Positions 36,420-43,505 of a stretch of 64,000 bases of DNA are shown here, piece by piece. How positions within the stretch are numbered: position 1 is the first letter of the stretch; each line of letters starts with the position of its first letter. The notes below the pieces were generated by a model. It had not been told where the DNA came from, made no database searches, and saw only the letters and a list, made by a program, of their open reading frames with translations. The DNA lies in NCBI RefSeq assembly GCF_028283685.1, contig NZ_JAPWKF010000001.1, positions 558,001 through 622,000 on the forward strand, written 5' to 3'. Origin of the DNA: Edaphobacter sp. Its GTDB lineage: Bacteria > Acidobacteriota > Terriglobia > Terriglobales > Acidobacteriaceae. The position numbers and the translations under genes were made by a program.

Positions 36420-37556
36420 TTACGCTGAGACCCGCGCCTTCGCCCGTAGCGTCTGCCGCCGCACCGTCAGCGCCTCGATGCGCTCCGGCAAAACGGTGTA
36501 TCCGGAACCGATCGTCGTAGGCACAACGATCTCGCCCTTGCCGCTCACCGTCACCTCAGGCTCGATGATGTCCTGCGCCCAGTAGCGCGCCGAGGCGGAG
36601 ACATCGCCCGGCAGCTTGAAGTTCGACAGCGACGACAGCGCGATATTGTGCGCCCTGCCGATGCCCGTCTCCAGCATGCCACCGCACCACACCGGAATCC
36701 CGCGCTCTGCCGCGACGTTGTGTACCGCGATCGCCTCGCTGAAGCCACCCACGCGGCCTACCTTGATGTTGATGATCCGGCACGACTCCATATCGATCGC
36801 CGCCAGCGCATCGCGCCGGTTGCGAATCGACTCATCCAGGCAGATCGCCGTCTCAATCCTCTTCTGCAGCATCGAGTGGAAGTAAAAGTCGTCGAACCAC
36901 AACGGCTGCTCTGCCATCAGAAGCTTGAACTGGTCCCACGACGCAATATGGTCGAAGTCCTTCATCCGGTAAGCCGAGTTCGCATCGCAGCTCAACAGGA
37001 TCTCCGGCCATCGCTTCCGCACCATCTCGAAGATCTTCGTGTCCCAGCCCGGCTTGCACTTCAGCTTGATGCGCTGATAGCCCGCCGCTAGCTCCGTCTC
37101 GATCTTCTCCATCAGCTTCTCCGGCGTCGGCTGAATCCCGATCGAGACCCCACACGGAATTACCTCGCGCGTACCGCCCAGCAGCTGCGCCAGCGAAATC
37201 TTCTCCATCTGCGACTCAAGATCCCAGACCGCGCTCTCCAGAGCGGCCTTCGCCATCCTGTGCCCGCGCACCTGCTTCAGCGCATCCGGCACACTCCCGC
37301 CACCATCGAGCTCCGCCTCCAGCAGACGCGGAATCAGCTCTGTCTCCGTAATGATCCACGCCGTATCGATCATCTCGTCGCTGAAGTACGGATGCTCGCC
37401 GGCCACGCACTCGCCCCACGCCGTCAGCCCTTCGGCCTCAATCTCTACCAGCAGGATCCTGCGCGTCGTCGTCAGCCCGAAGCTGGTCTCAAAGGGATGA
37501 GCCAGCGGCATATTGATCTCCCGCATGTGAATCGCATCAATGTGAATCATCGTCAT
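36420..37556 (-). CDS. Enolase-superfamily N-acylamino-acid racemase / o-succinylbenzoate synthase
   Basis: The 378-residue protein has all catalytic residues of the OSBS/NSAR family of the enolase superfamily: the KxK pair (K164, K166 in RIKLKCKPGW), metal ligands D191 (SCDANSAY), E216 (AEQPLWFDD) and D241 (CLDESI), and the second Lys K265 (INIKVGRVGG). It could make o-succinylbenzoate for menaquinone (MenC) or racemise N-acyl amino acids. No other men gene is near, whereas a GNAT acyltransferase lies 27 bases upstream in the same operon, which favours the racemase role. Start at ATG 37556. Confidence 0.88.
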   Translation of the reverse strand: MTMIHIDAIHMREINMPLAHPFETSFGLTTTRRILLVEIEAEGLTAWGECVAGEHPYFSDEMIDTAWIITETELIPRLLEAELDGGGSVPDALKQVRGHRMAKAALESAVWDLESQMEKISLAQLLGGTREVIPCGVSIGIQPTPEKLMEKIETELAAGYQRIKLKCKPGWDTKIFEMVRKRWPEILLSCDANSAYRMKDFDHIASWDQFKLLMAEQPLWFDDFYFHSMLQKRIETAICLDESIRNRRDALAAIDMESCRIINIKVGRVGGFSEAIAVHNVAAERGIPVWCGGMLETGIGRAHNIALSSLSNFKLPGDVSASARYWAQDIIEPEVTVSGKGEIVVPTTIGSGYTVLPERIEALTVRRQTLRAKARVSA

Positions 37557-37583
37557 CCCGTCTTTCCGAACGTCGCCGTTCCG

Positions 37584-38393
37584 TTACCTGCTCTTCTCTT
37601 CAGGACGCCTCGCATCGTAGCTGCGGGTCTGCTCCAGTTCGTCGTTCCACGGTGCCAGCACAAAGCTTCCATTGCCCTCACCGTCGCGCTCATATCCCAC
37701 GACCGCCAGGCCCCGCGCAAACGCCGACTCCAGCGCGTGGCGATTGTCCATCTGCACCTGCTGCGCCTTTCCCCTCAGCTCCGGGTCCTGCTTCCACTGG
37801 TAAATCGTGTGCGGAACGTCGATGCGTTCCACCGACTCTCTCGGCGTCGCCTCCCCGCGCAGCGTCTCCAGCACGCGCGGCGAGTTCAACCACCACTCCG
37901 CATACAGCCTATCCGTCGGCAGACCGCCCTGCAACGGAGACGACGACGGCCCATAAAAATCCGCCTTGTACCGCCTGCAGATCGCCCCAAGACGCGCAAT
38001 ATTCAGATACGAGTTCTTAATCTCCAGAGGATCGAAGGTCCACTCCATCAGGTCGAACCCACGCGCCATCGCATCCTCACGCTGCGCCAGCTTCAACCTC
38101 CGGCCCAGCCCGAAGTTTCTGTACTCCGGCAGTACCGCCAGCATGTGCGAGTGGATATACGAGTACCCATTCCGGTATCCCGGCAGCCCCATTGCAAAGC
38201 CGATGATCGTGTCGCCATCGAAGGCGCCCAGTACCTGCCCGCCAATCCTCTGCGCCACCAGGAACACCCGCCGCGGAATCAGGTCGCCATCGCTGTAACC
38301 CCACACCTCAAGCTGGAGCACCACGCAGCGCTCAAACTGCTCCATCGTCGTCAGCGTTTCAATGCGAATGTTGTCGCCAGTCTTCGTACTCAT
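37584..38393 (-). CDS. GNAT-family N-acetyl/acyltransferase
   Basis: The 269-residue protein carries a GNAT core (MLAVLPEYRNFGLGRRLKLA is the acyl-CoA pyrophosphate loop; upstream LGAFDGDTIIGFAMG) with a long C-terminal extension (WWLNSPRVLETLRGEATPRE) seen in amino-acid N-acyltransferases that partner NSAR racemases. The ATG at 38393 overlaps the mazG stop (ATGA). Together with the downstream racemase it suggests N-acylation followed by stereoinversion of amino acids, as described for Geobacillus; a deacylase of the M20 type is not in this window. Confidence 0.82.
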   Translation of the reverse strand: MSTKTGDNIRIETLTTMEQFERCVVLQLEVWGYSDGDLIPRRVFLVAQRIGGQVLGAFDGDTIIGFAMGLPGYRNGYSYIHSHMLAVLPEYRNFGLGRRLKLAQREDAMARGFDLMEWTFDPLEIKNSYLNIARLGAICRRYKADFYGPSSSPLQGGLPTDRLYAEWWLNSPRVLETLRGEATPRESVERIDVPHTIYQWKQDPELRGKAQQVQMDNRHALESAFARGLAVVGYERDGEGNGSFVLAPWNDELEQTRSYDARRPEEKSR

Positions 38394-39223
38394 GCCTTCT
38401 CGTCCCGTATCTCGTCTGTCTTTGCCCGGCGCCATTCATCTTCCAACGCGTCGGCGCTCATCGCCCGCAGCTCATCCTGACCACCTGCGGATCTCTCCAT
38501 TGCGCTAAACCGTCGCCGGAACTTTGCATTCGTCGCCCGTAGCGCCGACTCCGGGTCCACCTTCAAATGCCGTGCCAGGTTCACCACCGTAAACAGCAGG
38601 TCGCCCAGCTCGCCTTCTATCGCATCCTGCTTCTTCGTCTCAGCCGTCAGCTCTGCCCGCAGCTCGCCAATCTCCTCATCCAGCTTGGCAAACAGTCCCT
38701 CAGCATCCGGCCAGTCGAATCCGACCTTCGCCGCACGCGATCCCAGCTTTCCCGCCTCCAGCATCGACGGCATGGTTCGCGGCACATCTGCCAGCAGCGA
38801 CTGCTCCCCCACGGCGGATGCCTTCTTCTCCTCGCGCTTGATCGCGTCCCAGTTCTTCAGCACCGTGTCGGCATCTTCAGCCTTCACGTCGCCGAAGATA
38901 TGCGGATGCCGCCGGATCAGCTTCGCGTTCAAACCCGCCGCCACATCGTCGATATCGAAGTACCCGGCCTCTGCCGCCATCTGCGCATAAAACAGCACCT
39001 GCAGCAGAAGATCGCCCAGCTCATCCTTGAGCTCCGGCCACGCCCGGCGCTCAATCGCGTCGAAGACCTCGTACGTCTCCTCCAGCGTATGCCGCTTGAT
39101 CGTATCGAAGGTCTGCTCCCGGTCCCACGGACAACCATCCGGCCCGCGCAGGCGAGCCATAATCGCCACCGCCTCAGCCAGCGGCGCCTTATCCTTCTGA
39201 TCGTTTGAAGCCATCGCTTTCAT
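38390..39223 (-). CDS. mazG: Nucleoside triphosphate pyrophosphohydrolase MazG
   Basis: MazG hydrolyses NTPs to NMP and pyrophosphate, as a house-cleaning enzyme and a modulator of ppGpp levels. The 277-residue protein has two MazG domains. The first has GCPWDREQTFDTIKRHTLEE with the EExxE metal motif and ELGDLLLQVLFYAQMA; the second has AKLDEEIGELRAEL and ELGDLLFTVVNLARHL. ATG 39223 is preferred; an upstream TTG at 39250 is unlikely. It heads the mazG-GNAT-racemase run. Confidence 0.92.
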   Translation of the reverse strand: MKAMASNDQKDKAPLAEAVAIMARLRGPDGCPWDREQTFDTIKRHTLEETYEVFDAIERRAWPELKDELGDLLLQVLFYAQMAAEAGYFDIDDVAAGLNAKLIRRHPHIFGDVKAEDADTVLKNWDAIKREEKKASAVGEQSLLADVPRTMPSMLEAGKLGSRAAKVGFDWPDAEGLFAKLDEEIGELRAELTAETKKQDAIEGELGDLLFTVVNLARHLKVDPESALRATNAKFRRRFSAMERSAGGQDELRAMSADALEDEWRRAKTDEIRDEKA

Positions 39224-39293
39224 TACTTTACCCGATGCCCTTCCGGGCAATTTCGCTCGCCCCCGGCCATCAATTCAAGTATCCTGTGCCTGC

Positions 39294-39542
39294 ATGCACA
39301 CGCCCTCATCCAGCGCCCCCCGGCCAGTCACGCCTCCAACCGCTGGCGGCAGCAAAATCGGCTGGAAGCTGCTGCTCATCATCCCCTATCTGGGTCTCTG
39401 CTTCCCGGCGTTCTACGCGCGCCTCACGCCCACGTTCTTTGGATTCCCCTTCTTCTACTGGTACCAGTTCCTCTGGGTCATCCTCACCTCTGCCCTCCTC
39501 GGCTTCATCTACCTCAAGCTCAAAGACCCCCAGAACGACTGA
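39294..39542 (+). CDS. DUF3311 small membrane protein
   Basis: The 82-residue protein has a Pro-rich N-terminal tail and two membrane helices with the DUF3311 pattern YLGLCFPAFYARLTPTFFG followed by FFYWYQFLWVILTSALLGFI. In many bacteria DUF3311 proteins are encoded with sodium:solute symporters of the SSS family and are thought to assist them. No symporter is adjacent here. It is divergent from mazG. Confidence 0.85.
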   Translation: MHTPSSSAPRPVTPPTAGGSKIGWKLLLIIPYLGLCFPAFYARLTPTFFGFPFFYWYQFLWVILTSALLGFIYLKLKDPQND

Positions 39543-39571
39543 CCCCCGCCCTATCCAGCTAACATAGTTAC

Positions 39572-40717
39572 GTGACGCAGCGTTTCTCTTCACGCACCAG
39601 CTGGGACCTCGGCGAGAGCAGCTTCGCCCGTTCCATCCGCGAGGCCCGCGCCGCCGGACGGCCCCTCCTCGACCTCACCGCCTCCAACCCCACCGCCTGC
39701 GGCTTTACCTACGACCGCGACGCCATTCTCGCCCCCCTCTCCGATCCCCGCGCCCTCGACTACGATCCCGACCCTCGCGGCATGCTCTTCGCCCGCCAGG
39801 CCGTCTCCGCCTACTACGCCGACCACAGCGCCGCCGTCGATCCCGCCGCCATCAACCTCACCACCAGCACCAGCGAGGCCTACGGCTACCTCTTCCGCCT
39901 CCTCTGCAACGCCGGCGACGAGATCCTCGTCCCCCAGCCCAGCTACCCCCTCTTCGACTACCTCGCAGACCTCCAGGACGTCCGCCTCCAGCCCTACCCC
40001 CTCTTCTACGACTACGGCTGGTGGATCGACCTCGCGCTCCTTGAGCAGCGCATCACCTCCCGCACCCGGGCCATCCTCCTCGTCCACCCCAACAACCCCA
40101 CCGGCCACGCCACCCGCCGCCACGAACGCGAATGCCTCGAGGCCATCTGCCTCCGCCACAACCTCGCTCTCATCGTCGACGAAGTCTTCCTCGACTACCC
40201 CCATCCCTCCAGCGCCGTCGAGAGCTTCACCCTTGGCCCCCATCCCGCCCTCACCTTCGTCCTCAGCGGCATCAGCAAGATCGCCGCACTCCCCCAGATG
40301 AAGGTCGGCTGGATCGCCTCCCTCGGCCCCGCCGACCTCCGCGACGAGGCCCTCGCCCGCCTCGAGGTCATCGCCGACACCTTCCTCTCCATGAACGCCC
40401 CCGCCCAGTACGCCCTGCCGCACTGGCTGGGGTCCCGCGCGAAGATCCAGCAACAGATCCTCCAGCGCGTCTCCTCTAACCTGGACACCCTGCGCCGCTC
40501 CAGCCTCACAGCGCTCGCCTCCGACGGAGGCTGGAGCAACATCCTCCGCCTGCCTCGCCTCGGCCTCGAGACCCACGACCTCCTCGACGCAGGCGTCATC
40601 GTCCACCCCGGCTCCTTCTACGGCATCGCCGAAGCCGGACGCATCGTCGTCAGCCTCATCACCCCGGAAGAGGTATTTCGTGCCGGAATTGCACAGATCG
40701 AAAAAGACGCAAAATAA
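39572..40717 (+). CDS. PLP-dependent class I/II aminotransferase
   Basis: The 381-residue fold-type I enzyme has TTSTSEAYGYLFRLLCNAGD (cofactor phosphate loop), VHPNNPTG, the VDEVFLDY aspartate/tyrosine region and the Schiff-base Lys in SGISKIAALPQMKVGW. The start is GTG 39572, 29 bases after the DUF3311 gene. The amino-acid substrate cannot be read; the MalY/aspartate-transaminase group is nearest in pattern. Codon use is strongly C-ending, which produces long spurious frames on the other strand. Confidence 0.87.
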   Translation: MTQRFSSRTSWDLGESSFARSIREARAAGRPLLDLTASNPTACGFTYDRDAILAPLSDPRALDYDPDPRGMLFARQAVSAYYADHSAAVDPAAINLTTSTSEAYGYLFRLLCNAGDEILVPQPSYPLFDYLADLQDVRLQPYPLFYDYGWWIDLALLEQRITSRTRAILLVHPNNPTGHATRRHERECLEAICLRHNLALIVDEVFLDYPHPSSAVESFTLGPHPALTFVLSGISKIAALPQMKVGWIASLGPADLRDEALARLEVIADTFLSMNAPAQYALPHWLGSRAKIQQQILQRVSSNLDTLRRSSLTALASDGGWSNILRLPRLGLETHDLLDAGVIVHPGSFYGIAEAGRIVVSLITPEEVFRAGIAQIEKDAK

Positions 40718-40783
40718 TCGGTTAGCGCCCTTGGTTCACATCAAGTTTAACTTCACTAAATTCAATATAAGTATCTGAAAAAG

Positions 40784-41413
40784 CTAGTTTTGAAGAAATG
40801 GATTCATGACACGCTCTTCACCGATCGTCGTGTTCGGGCCGTGACCCGGAACCACGTACACGTCATCCGGCAGCACCAGCAGCCGGTCATGAATCGACCG
40901 GATCAGCTGCCTCGTATCCCCACCCGGCAGGTCCGTACGCCCCACCGATCCCGCAAACAGCGTATCCCCCGCGATCAGAACCGAATGCTCCGGCAGGTAC
41001 AGGCAGCTGCTCCCCTGCGTATGCCCCGGCGTGTGCAGCACAACGCCTGAGATCCCTTCCACCGTCACCGTCTGCCCATCCGTTATGGCAATATCAGGCG
41101 GGAGAACCTCGGGGGTCGCGATGCGCAGCCACGAGGCCTGCTCGTCCATCATCTTCACCAGCGGGATGTCGTTCTGGTTGTAGAGAATCGGAGCTCCGGT
41201 CAGCCGCTTCAGCTCCTGCGCCCCGGCGATGTGATCGATGTGGGCGTGCGTAATGACAATCTGTTTGACCGTCAAGCCATGACGATCCAGCACCGCCTGA
41301 ATCGCCGGAATGTCATCTCCGGGATCGACGACGATCGCCTCGCGTGAGGTCTCGTCTCCAAGAATCGAACAGTTACACTGCAGCAGGCCGACGGGCAGAA
41401 TCTCGTGAATCAT
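40784..41413 (-). CDS. MBL-fold metallohydrolase (glyoxalase II-like)
   Basis: The 209-residue zinc hydrolase has the HxHxDH motif (THAHIDHIAG), the metal His in HTPGHTQGSSCLYL, the bridging Asp in LIAGDTLFAGSVGRTDL and the final His in VVPGHGP. This pattern is that of hydroxyacylglutathione hydrolase-like proteins; the real thioester substrate is unknown. It lies downstream of secG, separated by a terminator, and is convergent with the aminotransferase gene. Confidence 0.9.
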   Translation of the reverse strand: MIHEILPVGLLQCNCSILGDETSREAIVVDPGDDIPAIQAVLDRHGLTVKQIVITHAHIDHIAGAQELKRLTGAPILYNQNDIPLVKMMDEQASWLRIATPEVLPPDIAITDGQTVTVEGISGVVLHTPGHTQGSSCLYLPEHSVLIAGDTLFAGSVGRTDLPGGDTRQLIRSIHDRLLVLPDDVYVVPGHGPNTTIGEERVMNPFLQN

Positions 41414-41437
41414 AGGAAAAGGTTACGGCAAAAAGAA

Positions 41438-41460
41438 AACGCAGGCACAAGGCCTGCGTT
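41438..41460 (-). terminator. Intrinsic terminator downstream of secG
   Basis: AACGCAGGC and GCCTGCGTT form a perfect 9-bp stem with a 5-base loop, and on the minus strand the hairpin is followed by TTCTTTTTG. It lies 22 bases after the secG stop and 24 bases before the MBL gene start. Confidence 0.8.
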
Positions 41461-41482
41461 CTTTTCAAAATCCGTTTGCCGA

Positions 41483-41776
41483 TTACTTGGCCGGGGTGCT
41501 CTGCTGAGTCGGCGTGTGCCCCGAGAGGACCGAGTCGTTCGCCGAAGCACGCGACATAAGTATCGTGAGACCGATCGAGGTCAGCATGAAGACGATCGCC
41601 GAGTAGGTCGTGAGGCGCGTCAGCAGGTTGGCTGCGCCGCGAGGACCGAATGCGGTCTGCGAACCCTGGCCACCGAATGCTGCTGCCAGATCAGCCGACT
41701 TGCCCTGCTGCAACAGAACCACGCCAACCATGAACAGCGCGACCAGAACATGAATGACGACGAGCGCGATAACCAT
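41483..41776 (-). CDS. secG: Preprotein translocase subunit SecG
   Basis: SecG supports protein export by the SecYEG channel. The 97-residue protein has two membrane helices (residues 2-22 and about 52-75) linked by the conserved cytoplasmic loop VVLLQQGKSADLAAAFGGQG with the SQTAFGPRG motif. Length is normal. A tRNA-Leu gene lies 35 bases upstream on the same strand, so the two may share a transcript, as often seen for secG. Confidence 0.95.
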   Translation of the reverse strand: MVIALVVIHVLVALFMVGVVLLQQGKSADLAAAFGGQGSQTAFGPRGAANLLTRLTTYSAIVFMLTSIGLTILMSRASANDSVLSGHTPTQQSTPAK

Positions 41777-41811
41777 CGGTGGGGTAAACCCTTCCCAGAA
41801 AATATGTGGAT

Positions 41812-41896
41812 TGGTGCGGAGGAGGGGACTTGAACCCCTATGCCTTGCGGCGCAAGCACCTCAAGCTTGTGCGTCTGCCAATTTCGCCACCTCCGC
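41812..41896 (-). tRNA. tRNA-Leu (anticodon GAG)
   Basis: On the minus strand the acceptor GCGGAGG pairs with CCTCCGC, the anticodon stem CAAGC/GCTTG encloses the loop TTGAGGT (anticodon GAG), and the long variable arm (around GCGCCGCAAGGCAT) marks a class II tRNA. The T-loop is TTCAAGT. CCA is encoded (41814-41812). It decodes CUC and CUU. Confidence 0.96.
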
Positions 41897-42042
41897 ATTG
41901 GCTCTGCACTGCAGGCTGCCATGTAAAGCGGTGAGCAATCCGAGATTCAGTATAGCACCACGAAGCTGTTTGTGTGCGAGTGAGTTAGGGGTTTCCTTTT
42001 CAACAACTCGTACCTCAAAAAATGCCCCGGGGCTCCTGCCCT

Positions 42043-42612
42043 TTACGGCTGCGTCGGCTGAGCACAGCTGCAATCCAGGCACCCCGCCCCTGCGCAGCTT
42101 CCGCATATCTGTTGCAGGCTCTTCGCCAGCGCCTTTCGCGCACGAAACACCCTCACCGCCGCATTACCGGTAGTGATCCCCGCCCCCTGCGCGTACCGGT
42201 CCACCCCGCCCTCAGTCAGATCGATGCCCCGCAGCGCGTCCGCATACTCCGGCTTCATCGCATCAACTGCCCGATCCATGCATCGGCAAAGGTTCGGCTG
42301 TATCACCGGAATTGCGGCCGCATCAAACCCCTCTGCCATCGGTTCCACCACCCGAGTCTCCACTGCGCGACGCCGGTAGTCGTCGATAATGGCGTTGCGC
42401 AGCATCCGGTAAAACCACGCCCGCCCCGCCGCCAGGTCTCGAAGGCCTTCGACCTGCGCCAGAGCACGCAGATACACCGTCTGCAACAGGTCTTCCGCGG
42501 CTGCCCTATCGTTCAGACGCCGCTGCACAAACCCCAGAAACTGCTCACGCTCCGCCAGCAGCTCCTCGATGACCGCCTTTGTCGCCTGCTCACGCACCGT
42601 CTCTCCACACAT
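42043..42612 (-). CDS. ECF sigma factor with C-terminal cysteine motif
   Basis: The 189-residue sigma factor has region 2 (RRLNDRAAAEDLLQTVYLRA, WFYRMLRNAIIDDYRRRAVE) and region 4 (LTEGGVDRYAQGAGITTGNA). Unusually, the C-terminus carries CGSCAGAGCLDCSC, a Cys cluster that could bind zinc and sense redox or metals; it also has a Cys pair between the two regions (NLCRCMDRA). There is no adjacent anti-sigma gene, so the Cys tail may replace one. Flanked by tRNA-Leu and a HAD hydrolase gene. Confidence 0.87.
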   Translation of the reverse strand: MCGETVREQATKAVIEELLAEREQFLGFVQRRLNDRAAAEDLLQTVYLRALAQVEGLRDLAAGRAWFYRMLRNAIIDDYRRRAVETRVVEPMAEGFDAAAIPVIQPNLCRCMDRAVDAMKPEYADALRGIDLTEGGVDRYAQGAGITTGNAAVRVFRARKALAKSLQQICGSCAGAGCLDCSCAQPTQP

Positions 42613-42657
42613 CCCTGTTTAAACAGATGCTCCAAGGCCACCAAACGAACGTAGCTG

Positions 42658-43371
42658 CTAGAAATGATCCAGCAGGTCGCCGAACCGGCTCAACTGCAGC
42701 AGCTGCTGGCCTGCCGGAGCGACCTGCACCGTCTCATGCTCCAGTACCCACGTAAACTCGTGCGGAATAAAGACCGCATGCAGCCCCGCGCTCAGCGCCG
42801 GATTGATATCCGACCGCGGACTGTTCCCGATCATCCACGTCCGCTCCCGCTCAAAAAGATGCCGCTCTGTCAGCTCCAGATACGCCTCGGGATGCTTCTC
42901 CGGCAGAACCTCGACACCCGCGAAGTGGCGCTCCAGCCCGGAGCGCTTCAGCTTCCCTGTCTGCTCCGCACTATCGCCCTTGGTCACCAGCACCAGACGA
43001 TGACGCCTCGCAAGCTCCGCCAGCGTATCGCCCACGGTAGGCAGCAGCTCAATGTCGTGTTCATGGATGATGTCCGCAAACCTGTCGATCTGCGCCCGCT
43101 GCTCGCCCGTCACCGTCTCCGACGAGAGCTCCGCAAAGCAGTCCGCCAGCGACTGGCGAAAGCTCACCAGCCCATAGCCCCGCGCTGCGATCGTCCTGTG
43201 CTCGCAATGATTCAGGTGCTCTCTTACCTCTGCCGGCGTATGCACCTTGTGATCGAGATACGAGATGAAACCCGCAATCGCCCGCTCGAAGTAGACATTG
43301 TTCTCCCACAGCGTATCGTCGGCGTCGATCAGCAGGGTCTGCGGCAGCGTGCGGGTCAGGGGAAAGTTCAC
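42658..43371 (-). CDS. HAD-superfamily hydrolase
   Basis: The 237-residue phosphatase-like enzyme has the nucleophile motif LLIDADDTLWENN, a motif II LVLVTKGD, the motif III Lys and the motif IV WMIGNSPRSDINPALSAG. It belongs to the haloacid-dehalogenase group with a helical cap; the substrate is unknown. The start is GTG 43371. A TATAAT box ends only 6 bases before it, so the mRNA may begin at or very near the start codon. Confidence 0.87.
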   Translation of the reverse strand: MNFPLTRTLPQTLLIDADDTLWENNVYFERAIAGFISYLDHKVHTPAEVREHLNHCEHRTIAARGYGLVSFRQSLADCFAELSSETVTGEQRAQIDRFADIIHEHDIELLPTVGDTLAELARRHRLVLVTKGDSAEQTGKLKRSGLERHFAGVEVLPEKHPEAYLELTERHLFERERTWMIGNSPRSDINPALSAGLHAVFIPHEFTWVLEHETVQVAPAGQQLLQLSRFGDLLDHF

Positions 43372-43376
43372 ACGGC

Positions 43377-43406
43377 ATTATAAAAGACCCATTACCTCTT
43401 TAGTAA
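43377..43406 (-). promoter_or_regulatory. Candidate promoter of the HAD hydrolase gene (possible leaderless start)
   Basis: On the minus strand a TTACTA box (43406-43401) and a perfect TATAAT (43382-43377) are spaced by 18 bases. The expected transcription start falls about on the GTG at 43371, and no ribosome site can fit. Confidence 0.5.
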
Positions 43407-43505
43407 ACACCGCTAACGGGTCATGGCTCCCCCTCCCCTGGGTCGATATCCTGTCCACGCGGCCGGAGATTCCGGTCCTCGATCCCTCCTGCTTCTCAGA
43501 GGCGC

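Noticed and set aside
37260-38480. Open frame of 406 residues on the plus strand over the racemase and GNAT genes
   Set aside because: Arg/Pro/His-rich antisense shadow; the minus-strand genes have complete catalytic motifs.
41620-41922. Open frame on the minus strand including RRWRNWQTHKLEVLAPQGIG
   Set aside because: It is the translated tRNA-Leu itself and an off-frame reading of secG; both real features explain it.
41754-42173. Open frame on the plus strand including RRRGLEPLCLAAQAPQACAS
   Set aside because: This is the well-known spurious translation of the complement of a tRNA-Leu gene.
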